Positions 1 to 6,780 of a DNA stretch of 64,000 nucleotides are shown here, piece after piece (position 1 is the first letter of the stretch; every line of letters starts with the position of its first letter). This DNA comes from Blautia wexlerae. Its GTDB lineage: Bacteria; Bacillota; Clostridia; Lachnospirales; Lachnospiraceae. Under the pieces are notes generated by a model. That model did no database searches. It saw only the letters and a list, made by a program, of their open reading frames with translations, and was not told the DNA's origin. The DNA lies in contig NZ_JAAIMY010000002.1 of assembly GCF_013300825.1 (NCBI RefSeq), positions 1 through 64,000 of the forward strand. The letters run 5' to 3'. The translations under genes and the position numbers were made by a program.

Positions 1-212
1 CTTTCCAGACAGGAAAACGATATAATTGTGACCTGTCAGCATCCTGTAATATAGGGGCGAGATATTTTATAAGGGAACTTTTAAAACCCCTTCCGGCAAC
101 GGAAAGGTCTTTACTGGAGGCAAAAGTCCCTCCTGTAAAGCGTAGAACCTCATGTGTCTATGCAGATCTGAAGAAACTCCATTCAGAAATGGAACTCTTA
201 AAAGCAGCATAG
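1..212 (+). CDS. tnpB: TnpB-type (IS605 OrfB) RNA-guided nuclease, C-terminal end only
   Basis: An open frame enters from the left edge (first full codon at base 3) and stops with TAG at 210-212, so only the last 69 residues are seen. It contains CDLSASCNIGARYFIREL, which I recognise as the conserved segment around the third RuvC-like catalytic Asp of clostridial IS605 OrfB/TnpB proteins, followed by the usual basic tail (VPPVKRRTSCVYADL). TnpB proteins are transposon-encoded nucleases guided by an RNA made from the element's right end. The structured sequence that follows (213-377) fits that role. Whether the gene is intact upstream cannot be told from this window. Confidence 0.8.
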   Translation, partial: FQTGKRYNCDLSASCNIGARYFIRELLKPLPATERSLLEAKVPPVKRRTSCVYADLKKLHSEMELLKAA

Positions 213-377
213 ATACAGGCAGATATACAGCGGACTACCTGTAATGTGGGAACCAGCCATATCTGGCATGGAAAAAGCACATAACTGTGCAGACCTAAGT
301 TACAGGCGTATCCGCCGATATTTAGTCTGACGCCTAAAGCGTCCGGAAGCACGTGACTTTAGCCATGTGAGGTTCAC
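213..377 (+). ncRNA. Probable omega-RNA / right end of the TnpB element
   Basis: Non-coding sequence directly after the tnpB stop. Its last 81 bases (297-377) recur at 5220-5300 with about ten substitutions and no indels. Two hairpins are visible: GACGC-ctaaa-GCGTC, and CACGTG paired with CATGTG near the 3' end. AGGCGT upstream can also pair with ACGCCT, which would compete with the first hairpin. In the second copy a T-A pair of the CACGTG stem becomes C-G, so pairing is kept. Both copies end in GTGAGGTTYAC and then diverge, which places the element end at 377. In known TnpB systems the guide is the sequence just beyond this point (here from 378). The RNA itself is inferred. Confidence 0.6.
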
Positions 378-448
378 TCGCTGTGCATATTTTAACAGAA
401 TCAAATAAGTTTCCTGTCTCAATTGAGGATATCTGTCTGACAATCGGA

Positions 449-1510
449 TTATTTTACTTTAAGTATCTGTCTGGCAGTTGCATCCTCATCAAAGGAAAAT
501 GCCTCCTGTGCCTGAACCGTTACATCACTTTCGTCTGTCAGTGTAAATGCCTGACATACATTAACAGTCTGCCCAGGCTGGATTTCTGCTGTAAAATGAT
601 CAATCGCATCATCATTATTTTCAGGAATCGCCGCCTCGCAGGATTCTCCATGTTGGTAGGCTTTTAAGCTGACATCAACCATTGCACTGGATGCAGAGGA
701 AGAATTATTGGTGTAATCATAATAAACCATAATACATGGATTTCCAGCAAAATCTTTGGTAATCGTATGTTTGGTATATTTGATCGTGAATTTCTCTGTT
801 GTGAGATTAAGTGTATCATCTGCAGATGCTGCCGGTGCATTGGAAGAAGAATCTGAAGAATCTTCGTTATCCATAGTGTTGAGGGAATTATTTATTTCCT
901 CTTCAACACTCTTGAAGTTTGCTGACATGATTTTTACCGTCTCATCATCCAGAGAAACAATTTTCCATCCGAAATCTGTTTTGATCACCGGATAGGTGAT
1001 ATCTGTTTCGGAGAATACATCTTTTTCTACTTTCTTTGCCTGTTCACTCAGAATAGAAGCAAGTTTTGCCTGTGTCTCTTCTTCTGTAAGCTGGTTTCCG
1101 GCATAAGCGTTGGAAACGATCTGACGGAGAAATTCAGTGATAGTTGCTTTATAAATATTGGTTCCGTCAATGTAAGTGATATGTGCTGTGACAGAGGCTG
1201 TACCATTCTGGATATCAAATCTGTTTCTGGTGATCTTATAGGTCATCTTTTTGTTAATTTCTGAGAAGAAATCCGTGTATGCGGCATCGCGGATATCTGC
1301 ATTGTCCAGTGCTGTGAGATCGCTGCTCTGGATCATGGATTCCATTGTATTGAAGTCCATTTTCTTCATACTGTCAAGAAAATTTTCAACTGCTTTGCGT
1401 GGTTGCTGACGCTGATAGAAATAGAAACCTGTACCTCCGCCAATGACGAGAATCAGGATCAGAATGAAAATAATCAGTCCGGTATGCCCTTTTTTATTAC
1501 TTTTTGTCAT
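449..1510 (-). CDS. Membrane-anchored DUF5067-like protein
   Basis: 353 residues starting at an ATG behind GGCAGGAGGAAAT. A basic N-terminus is followed by one hydrophobic segment (about residues 13-32), so the protein is probably an extracellular protein held by an N-terminal anchor; there is no lipobox Cys. Residues about 35-205 form a first domain that resembles secreted NTF2-like or DUF5105-type modules. A Ser/Asp-rich linker (about 215-232) leads to a C-terminal domain with the YTKHTITKDFAGNPCIMVYY pattern that I associate with DUF5067, a family of Firmicute surface proteins of unknown function. It stands alone between the TnpB right end and a divergent hydrolase gene. Confidence 0.6.
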   Translation of the reverse strand: MTKSNKKGHTGLIIFILILILVIGGGTGFYFYQRQQPRKAVENFLDSMKKMDFNTMESMIQSSDLTALDNADIRDAAYTDFFSEINKKMTYKITRNRFDIQNGTASVTAHITYIDGTNIYKATITEFLRQIVSNAYAGNQLTEEETQAKLASILSEQAKKVEKDVFSETDITYPVIKTDFGWKIVSLDDETVKIMSANFKSVEEEINNSLNTMDNEDSSDSSSNAPAASADDTLNLTTEKFTIKYTKHTITKDFAGNPCIMVYYDYTNNSSSASSAMVDVSLKAYQHGESCEAAIPENNDDAIDHFTAEIQPGQTVNVCQAFTLTDESDVTVQAQEAFSFDEDATARQILKVK

Positions 1511-1603
1511 ATTTCCTCCTGCCTTAGAGCATAACTGCTCTGAAACGTATTATGTTAAAAAGTTTCGATTTTATATCTGCAACAACATTCGTGCAGATGT
1601 AAT

Positions 1604-1722
1604 GTTACTGAGAAAGAGTGAACAGTAACGATATAATTGATTATATCAGAATGCGTTGACAATGGCAATTGTCTTACTTATAATCAAAATTATAGGTTGC
1701 TGTGAACGGAGAGAATAGTAAC
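1604..1722. repeat. Pair of family-B repeats (GTTACTG...ACAGTAAC) flanking a promoter
   Basis: Degenerate copies of a 27-base palindromic repeat, best seen as GTTACTGTGAACGGAGTGAA plus CAGTAAC at 15824-15850, lie at 1604-1629 and 1696-1722. They bracket the promoter of the downstream hydrolase. Another copy is at 40833-40859, and shorter relatives with CTGTGAAGGTATTGAACAG are near 3050-3070 and 43866-43886. I do not know a name for the family. Confidence 0.55.
1630..1684 (+). promoter_or_regulatory. Consensus promoter with two palindromic operator candidates
   Basis: TTGACA at 1656-1661 and TATAAT at 1679-1684 are separated by exactly 17 bases, a perfect sigma-A consensus. Two inverted repeats overlap or abut it: GATATAAT-tg-ATTATATC at 1630-1647, and GACAAT-ggca-ATTGTC at 1658-1673 covering the -35 box and spacer. 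A promoter this strong with palindromes across it suggests repression by a dimeric regulator, but no regulator gene lies next to it. The transcript would carry a leader of roughly 90 bases that includes one family-B repeat. Confidence 0.6.
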
Positions 1723-1780
1723 ATCAGAACGGATAACATAAACAATATTATGAGAAAATACAGAAAGAAGGCGTGGATTT

Positions 1781-2704
1781 ATGAAGTATGAGAGTTCTTT
1801 TAAATCAGAAGCAGACGGGCTTGAGATTTCGGTCATGGCACTGATACCGGATAAGAAACCCTATCGTGCAGTTGTACAGCTGGTTCATGGAATGAGTGAG
1901 CATAAAGAGAGATATATTCCGTTTATGCAGTATCTGGCAAAACTTGGATATGTGGTGGTGATTCATGATCACAGAGGACATGGAAAAAGTGTAAAATATC
2001 AGGATGATCTCGGCTTTACATACGGTGGGGGAGCACAGGCAATGCTTCAGGATATCCGCACAGTGAACAGGAAAATCCATACATACTATCCGGAACTTCC
2101 GCTGATCCTGATGGGGCACAGTATGGGCTCACTGGCAGTGAGAGCGTTTGTTGCAGAACATGACAGTTGTGCGGATATGCTGATCGTGTGTGGATCTCCA
2201 AGCTACAATACTGCCATGCCGCTGGGAGTTGCCATTGCAAAGACAGAGAAAGCTGTCTTTGGGCCGAGACACAGAAGTAAACTGATAGAAACAATGTCCT
2301 TTGGTGCAGGGGCAATGAAATTCCGAAAGGATAAGAGATGCACGGCATGGATCTGTTCAAACCCTGATGTGGCGAAAGAGTATGAGGAATCCGAATTGTG
2401 TGGCTTTACTTTTACAGATGACGCATATCTGGCATTATTTGAACTGATGAAACGTGCATATGACGTGGAACATTTTTCCTGTACAAATCCGGATATGCCG
2501 GTACTGTTCGTAAGTGGAGCAGAGGACCCGTGTCTGATCAATGTACGCCATTTTGCAAAAACAGTGCGGGCGATGCGTTATGCAGGTTATAAAGATGTAA
2601 AAGGAAAGCTGTATCCGGGAATGCGTCATGAAATCCTCAACGAGATCGGAAAAGAGCAGGTTTATCATGACATTACTGTATACATGAGAAAAAAAGGCTT
2701 CTGA
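1781..2704 (+). CDS. Alpha/beta hydrolase (monoacylglycerol lipase / serine aminopeptidase S33 type)
   Basis: 307 residues with no signal peptide, so cytoplasmic. The order of motifs is that of lysophospholipase or monoacylglycerol-lipase-like hydrolases: oxyanion-region VQLVHGMSEHKERY (about 31-44), HDHRGHG (about 67-73), nucleophile elbow GHSMGS (about 111-116), acid region FVSGAEDPC (about 244-252) and the catalytic His in YPGMRHEILNE (about 283-293). The substrate is probably a lipid or small ester but cannot be fixed from sequence. It is transcribed from the consensus promoter upstream and appears monocistronic. Family assignment is secure; the specific reaction is not. Confidence 0.85.
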   Translation: MKYESSFKSEADGLEISVMALIPDKKPYRAVVQLVHGMSEHKERYIPFMQYLAKLGYVVVIHDHRGHGKSVKYQDDLGFTYGGGAQAMLQDIRTVNRKIHTYYPELPLILMGHSMGSLAVRAFVAEHDSCADMLIVCGSPSYNTAMPLGVAIAKTEKAVFGPRHRSKLIETMSFGAGAMKFRKDKRCTAWICSNPDVAKEYEESELCGFTFTDDAYLALFELMKRAYDVEHFSCTNPDMPVLFVSGAEDPCLINVRHFAKTVRAMRYAGYKDVKGKLYPGMRHEILNEIGKEQVYHDITVYMRKKGF

Positions 2705-2823
2705 ACGGATGTATAGGATGAATGGGTATCTGGTTAAACTATAATGATCTGTAACTATTTTTTATTTGGTGTTACGAATTCAAAAATCCATTAAGAATTA
2801 TTTTCAGAGAGGGGAACCGGATA

Positions 2824-3009
2824 TTGGGAAAAAACAAAATTGCACTGTTACTGATAATTGCTTTCAGTCTTAGCTGCGCAGGATGTACGGAGAAAAATCC
2901 GGCGGCAGAGCAGGGAGAACTTGTAAAAAATGAAAGACTGTCGGAGAAATCCGACAGTCTTTTTCTGCATTGTGAACTGTATTGCCGGGGTGAAATGAAG
3001 AGTAACTAA
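2824..3009 (+). CDS. Tiny putative lipoprotein, possibly vestigial
   Basis: 61 codons with a TTG start behind GAGAGGGG. The first 22 residues form a basic then hydrophobic signal ending in LSCAGC, an acceptable lipobox, so the product would be a lipid-anchored peptide. The second half is odd. Codons about 37-47 are a perfect 13-base-pair hairpin followed by TTTTTCTG, which is a good intrinsic terminator. Translation beyond the hairpin gives a sequence with no recognisable features. The likely reading is the 5' remnant of a longer lipoprotein gene whose downstream part has been replaced by a terminator, or a small-peptide gene with a terminator inside it. Confidence 0.4.
   Translation: MGKNKIALLLIIAFSLSCAGCTEKNPAAEQGELVKNERLSEKSDSLFLHCELYCRGEMKSN
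2933..2964 (+). terminator. Intrinsic terminator inside the small lipoprotein ORF
   Basis: AAAGACTGTCGGA (2933-2945), a GAAA loop, then TCCGACAGTCTTT (2950-2962) and further T residues. The stem is perfect. Confidence 0.75.
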
Positions 3010-3099
3010 GACTTTACGTCTGAGAGAAAAAATGGTAAGATAGTCCCATCTGTGAAGGTATTGAACAGTTGCAAATTGTATAAATAAGGGGAGGTTTTT

Positions 3100-3567
3100 A
3101 TGGAGAAAAACGAATATGAAGAACTGCAGGAACAGAATCCGGCAGAGATTCAGCAGAAAGATATGCAGGAAATTGCAAAAAGTGAGGAAAAAGAACAGAA
3201 ATCTTCCAACGGAAGATTTCTGCTCTGGACTCTGGCAGGAATTTATCTTTTATATACAGGTTACAGTCTCTGTAAGGGATTTATAACAGGTGCAGAAGGC
3301 ACAGGTATGGGATTTATGCTTGCCGGGATTGCATTTGCTGTGATCGGTGTTGGTCTGCTGTTTCTCAGCATTAAGAATATGCTTTCAGAAGAGAAGCTTA
3401 AAAAGGCAAAAATAGCGAAAAATGCGGCGATGGAAGCTGCCGCAGGCGGAGAACTGAAGAAAGAAACTGCATCCGGACAGCATAAATCTATGAGTATTGC
3501 TGAGAGAGCTAATCTGGTTAAAGAATTGGAAGGCGAAGAGGAAGACGGGGAAAACGAAGAAGAATGA
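3100..3567 (+). CDS. Two-helix membrane protein of unknown function
   Basis: 155 residues, ATG behind AAGGGGAGG. The N-terminal 35 residues are charged and Gln/Glu-rich. Two hydrophobic segments follow (about 41-60 and 69-90), and the C-terminal half is Lys/Ala/Glu-rich and ends in an acidic run. I do not recognise a family. Its stop overlaps the start of the VanZ-family gene (ATGA, 3564-3567), so the two are translationally coupled and probably act in the same envelope process. Confidence 0.6.
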   Translation: MEKNEYEELQEQNPAEIQQKDMQEIAKSEEKEQKSSNGRFLLWTLAGIYLLYTGYSLCKGFITGAEGTGMGFMLAGIAFAVIGVGLLFLSIKNMLSEEKLKKAKIAKNAAMEAAAGGELKKETASGQHKSMSIAERANLVKELEGEEEDGENEEE

Positions 3568-4073
3568 AAATTTTGATCACATTGCTGAAGCCTCTTTCTT
3601 TTTTGCCGGCACTGCTGATGATGTACATTATTTTTTCATTTTCAGCCCAGCCGGGCGAGGTATCAGGGAATCTGAGTTATCAGATAAGCTATGAAATTGT
3701 GGAGACGAAGAGTGAGCTTTTATCAGAAAATCTAAGCAGTGAAGAGATTGCTTATAAGGCAGACGGAATTCACTACTATGTGAGAAAAGCGGCACATATG
3801 ACAGAGTATTTTCTGCTGGCTATTGCGATTTCTTTTCCGCTATATGTGTATGGAGTAAGAGGAATCTGGCTGATGATTCTTGCGGGAATTGTCTGTGTGG
3901 GATTTGCAGGACTGGATGAGTACCATCAGTCTTTTGTGGATGCACGTACACCAGCGGTAAAAGATGTGGGGATAGACAGTATGGGGGCATTTATCGGAAT
4001 ACTTCTTGTTCAGGCATTTTGCTGGTCCGTATTGAATAATCCCAATAAAAAGAAGAAAAAACGAAATCGCTGA
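3564..4073 (+). CDS. VanZ family membrane protein
   Basis: 169 residues with four predicted membrane segments. It has the VanZ-family signature: an IIFSFSAQPG motif after the first helix, RKAAHMTEYFLLA in the middle, and LDEYHQSFVDARTPAVKDV followed by a final helix. VanZ is known from enterococcal vancomycin-resistance clusters, where it gives low teicoplanin resistance, but most family members are ordinary envelope proteins of unknown role. No other van gene is nearby, so a resistance function should not be assumed. It starts inside the stop of the upstream gene. Confidence 0.85.
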   Translation: MKILITLLKPLSFLPALLMMYIIFSFSAQPGEVSGNLSYQISYEIVETKSELLSENLSSEEIAYKADGIHYYVRKAAHMTEYFLLAIAISFPLYVYGVRGIWLMILAGIVCVGFAGLDEYHQSFVDARTPAVKDVGIDSMGAFIGILLVQAFCWSVLNNPNKKKKKRNR

Positions 4074-4116
4074 ACAGGCGGGGAGAAAAAGTACATATTA
4101 AAAAAGATGGAAAAAC

Positions 4117-4165
4117 AAAAAGGGGCCGTCGCATTAATAAAAGATTTAATGCAACAGCTCCTTTT
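4117..4165. terminator. Bidirectional terminator between the VanZ gene and cbiK
   Basis: AAAAAGGGGC...GCATTAA paired with TTAATGC...GCTCCTTTT, with A-runs on the left and T-runs on the right. It can serve both convergent genes. Confidence 0.75.
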
Positions 4166-4204
4166 AATCTGATTACAGTAGTAGTATAAATCAGAGAATA
4201 TTGT

Positions 4205-4996
4205 TCATAGTCTGTCCAGTCCGGCTCTGGTATGGCGGATAAAAATATCTCTGATCGCCTGGATCTCGCCAAGACCTTTCAGAGTACATTTGACAGAATA
4301 TCCTTCCTTTTCCAGAATGCTTTTCCAGGAGTCATCGTCTTCGCCGGACATATCATTGGTGGCATGATCGCCTGCAACGATCATGAAAGGTGCCAGATGA
4401 ATATGATCCGGGTGGAAATTTTTCAATTCATCCAGAAAACTTTCGATGGAGAAATTCCCTTCAACTGTACCCATATGCATATTGGAATAGCCGAAATGCT
4501 CAAACAGCTTATCCATTTCGGGATAGAGTTCATTGGCAACATGTTCTGTTCCATGTCCCATAAATAAGAGAATTTCATCAGGATCAGGGTGATATTCCTG
4601 TGCCATAGCCTGACAGACCTCTTCTTTGTCCTGTTTTGTAACCATCAGAGAATCACAGATAATGACAGAATCGAAGTCCTTTTTATGTGCAAGAACCTTT
4701 TCTTTCATAGCATCACTCTCAAATCCGGTGATCACATAGGTTGGCTGTACAATTACATTTCGAATTCCGTCCGCTTTCAGCTGGGTCATTGCCTCATCAA
4801 TATCCATAATGTGGATCCCGTCCCGCTTCCGGAGTTTGGCGCGGATACGGGGACTTGTCCATGCGCGGTATAACGGATATTCCGGAAATGCATGATGCAG
4901 GTCAGATTCAATCTGTTCAATTGTTTTTTTTCGTGTTTCTTCATAACTTGTACCGAAGCTGATAACAAGAATTGCTGTTTTTTCAGTTACCCCCAT
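4205..4996 (-). CDS. cbiK: Sirohydrochlorin cobaltochelatase CbiK
   Basis: 264 residues from the ATG at 4996, chosen because TAAGGAGATTT lies just before it; an upstream in-frame start would add 36 residues that do not look like the family. CbiK inserts Co2+ into sirohydrochlorin in the anaerobic cobalamin route. Family marks: TAILVISFGTSYEETR at the N-terminus, LLFMGHGTEHVAN with the first metal-binding His, and APFMIVAGDHATNDMSG with the second. No other cobalamin gene is beside it, so it is an isolated copy, possibly serving cobalamin made elsewhere or siroheme. No clear B12 riboswitch precedes it. Confidence 0.9.
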   Translation of the reverse strand: MGVTEKTAILVISFGTSYEETRKKTIEQIESDLHHAFPEYPLYRAWTSPRIRAKLRKRDGIHIMDIDEAMTQLKADGIRNVIVQPTYVITGFESDAMKEKVLAHKKDFDSVIICDSLMVTKQDKEEVCQAMAQEYHPDPDEILLFMGHGTEHVANELYPEMDKLFEHFGYSNMHMGTVEGNFSIESFLDELKNFHPDHIHLAPFMIVAGDHATNDMSGEDDDSWKSILEKEGYSVKCTLKGLGEIQAIRDIFIRHTRAGLDRL

Positions 4997-5039
4997 TTTA
5001 AATCTCCTTATAATAAGTATATTGGCATTTACCACAACT

Positions 5040-5077
5040 GCCACTGACAGGTTTTCCGCAAAACAGATGTAGTGGCG
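5040..5077 (-). promoter_or_regulatory. Hairpin in the cbiK leader
   Basis: Read on the minus strand, GCCACT (5072-5077 on the plus strand) can pair with AGTGGC about 25 bases later, with TTT-gcgg-AAA inside. GCCACT resembles one short conserved element of cobalamin riboswitches, but the longer B12 box is not present. I record only a possible regulatory hairpin. Confidence 0.25.
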
Positions 5078-5177
5078 GTAAAAGGTAATTGACTGCGCAC
5101 TCATATAAAAAAGATGTCATGATAATAGACATTGTTTTTTATTATACAGGGAGTTATAGGGAAACACAAGTAAAAGC

Positions 5178-5220
5178 TATAGCAATCCTCTTAAATGTAT
5201 TATTTACAAGGATTGCTATA
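5178..5220. repeat. Family-A repeat, short copy (TATAGCAATCC...GGATTGCTATA)
   Basis: A 43-base element with terminal inverted repeats TATAGCAATCCT/AGGATTGCTATA around an AT-rich centre. It is an internally deleted form of the 160-base copies at 37469-37629 and 43699-43858. Other short copies are at 11614-11657 and, degenerate, 26244-26286. It directly abuts the solo TnpB right end. Confidence 0.75.
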
Positions 5221-5300
5221 AGTTACAGGCGTATCCGCTGATATTCAGTCTGACGCCTAAAGCGTCTGGAAGTACGCGAATTCAGTCGTGTGAGGTTTAC
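5220..5300 (+). mobile_element. Solo right end of a TnpB element (second copy of 297-377)
   Basis: 81 bases aligned without gaps to the right end behind the tnpB fragment. There is no tnpB gene or left end here, so this is a remnant or a non-autonomous element. The hairpin GACGC-ctaaa-GCGTC is unchanged. The terminal stem is TACGCG/CGTGTG in place of CACGTG/CATGTG, with one compensating pair change. It ends GTGAGGTTTAC at 5300. If transcribed it could still make a guide RNA using bases from 5301 onward; that is inference. Confidence 0.65.
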
Positions 5301-5325
5301 AAACAGATTATGGATGGTATATAAT
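5296..5325 (+). promoter_or_regulatory. Promoter of the GH172 gene, -35 box inside the TnpB right end
   Basis: TTTACA at 5296-5301 and TATAAT at 5320-5325 with an 18-base spacer. The first five bases of the -35 box are the last bases of the mobile-element end, so the insertion appears to have created or replaced this promoter. The ribosome binding site of the gene (CAGGGAGGA) follows about 80 bases later. Confidence 0.5.
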
Positions 5326-5416
5326 GGCAGGTGAAGTAAAAGCATAAGCAGACCAGAAACGGAATGTTTTTTGGGTGTTAATGTCATATTATTAAAAATA
5401 TCAGGGAGGAAAAACT

Positions 5417-6526
5417 ATGTATCAGTCATTTAAAGGTGGACTTGGTGGAATTGCTCTGGCAAAACATGGAAGAAGCCGTGCAATTAATGCAGAGAATCCA
5501 CACGGAGAAAAAGGTAAAGGCGGAATGGCAGCGAGCCATCTGGGACCGTCCAGAAAAGGAAGTCCCTGCCTGAATGATATTGAGCCGGGTGCAACTGTAA
5601 CTCTTGCAGAGATGGAAGGTCCGGGAGAAATCAATCATATCTGGATTACAGTGGATAACAAGACAACAGATGCAGATTGTTTTGTATTAAGGGATCTGGT
5701 TATCCGTATGTACTGGGATGATGAAGAGTATCCATCTGTAGAAAGTCCGCTCGGAGACTTCTTCTGCTGTGGATTTGGCAGAGAATGCATCGTAAATTCT
5801 GTACCGATGGCAGTAGTGCCAAACAGAGGATTTAACTGCTATTTCCCAATGCCGTTTAAAAAGAAAGCGAAGATTACATTAGAGAATCAGCATGCAAATA
5901 AAATTCCGGCATTTTTCTATCAGGTAGATTATTGTCTGTATGATGAACTTCCGGAAGATATCACTTATTTCCATGCACAGTGGAAAAGGGAGCGCCTGAC
6001 AGAGAAACAGAAAGATTACACAATTCTCGATGGTGTAAAAGGAAAAGGGCATTATGTAGGAACTTATATTGCTCTGACAACACTGGAACGTTACTGGTGG
6101 GGAGAAGGCGAAGTAAAATTCTATATTGACGGAGATGACGAATATCCGACAATCTGCGGAACTGGTTCTGAAGATTATTTCGGAGGCTCCTGGAGTTTTG
6201 CAAAACAGGTAGACGGCAAGACTGTGGAACAAAATTATAATACACCATATCTGGGCTATCCGTATTATTCTGCTCATGATGAACTGATCCACAACTTCTA
6301 TCATAATGATGACTGCCCTCCAATGAGAGGATTCTATCGTTGGCATATTCAGGATCCAATTTGCTTTGATGAGGATCTGCGTGTGACGATCCAGCAGATT
6401 GGTGTTGGATACAGAGGATTATTTGAGCGTCAGGATGACGTGGCAAGTGTTGCGTACTGGTATCAGACACATCCTCATGCACCGTTCGCACCATTGATGT
6501 CAAAAGAAGACAGATGGCCAAGATAA
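5417..6526 (+). CDS. Glycoside hydrolase family 172 (DUF2961) enzyme
   Basis: 369 residues, no signal peptide, ATG behind CAGGGAGGA. The beginning (residues about 45-90: GSPCLNDIEPGATVTLAEME, then GEINHIWITVD) and the middle GTGSEDYFGGSW (about residues 249-260) are typical of DUF2961, now GH172. Known members act on fructofuranose or arabinofuranose linkages, for example difructose-dianhydride enzymes and arabinofuranosidases; in characterised enzymes catalytic Glu residues lie in and near the GTGxEDYF region. The cytoplasmic location means it works on an imported oligosaccharide. Neighbours are an AraC regulator and an alpha-glucosidase, suggesting a fructan- or sucrose-like substrate, but that is inference. 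Confidence 0.85.
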   Translation: MYQSFKGGLGGIALAKHGRSRAINAENPHGEKGKGGMAASHLGPSRKGSPCLNDIEPGATVTLAEMEGPGEINHIWITVDNKTTDADCFVLRDLVIRMYWDDEEYPSVESPLGDFFCCGFGRECIVNSVPMAVVPNRGFNCYFPMPFKKKAKITLENQHANKIPAFFYQVDYCLYDELPEDITYFHAQWKRERLTEKQKDYTILDGVKGKGHYVGTYIALTTLERYWWGEGEVKFYIDGDDEYPTICGTGSEDYFGGSWSFAKQVDGKTVEQNYNTPYLGYPYYSAHDELIHNFYHNDDCPPMRGFYRWHIQDPICFDEDLRVTIQQIGVGYRGLFERQDDVASVAYWYQTHPHAPFAPLMSKEDRWPR

Positions 6527-6609
6527 AACAGAGCTTTTTTGAACAGGCACAAAAATGTATAGACATTTATTATAAGTAAAAATATCCTGTATTGTTATAG
6601 ATTAATATG

Positions 6610-6663
6610 ATACCTCTGAAACAGATATGGTGAACAGCCAAAATCTGTTTCAGAGGTATTTTT
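6610..6663 (+). terminator. Strong intrinsic terminator after the GH172 gene
   Basis: ATACCTCTGAAACAGAT and its exact complement ATCTGTTTCAGAGGTAT form a 17-base-pair stem with a 16-base loop, followed by TTTTT. Confidence 0.9.
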
Positions 6664-6780
6664 ATGTCGGGCAGGGCTGCTGTTTTTGACCGCAAAAAAA
6701 TTTATATACATGCAAATAAGTTGCAGAAAAAAACAAAAGTCTTATAATGTAAAAATAACAAACAACAGGAGGCTTACTTC

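Noticed and set aside
3564-4073. Glycopeptide-resistance gene
   Set aside because: VanZ-family membership alone does not imply resistance, and no vanHAX or vanRS genes are present.
4997-5104. Cobalamin riboswitch before cbiK
   Set aside because: A GCCACT element is present, but the B12 box and the core junction sequence are not; kept only as a weak hairpin.
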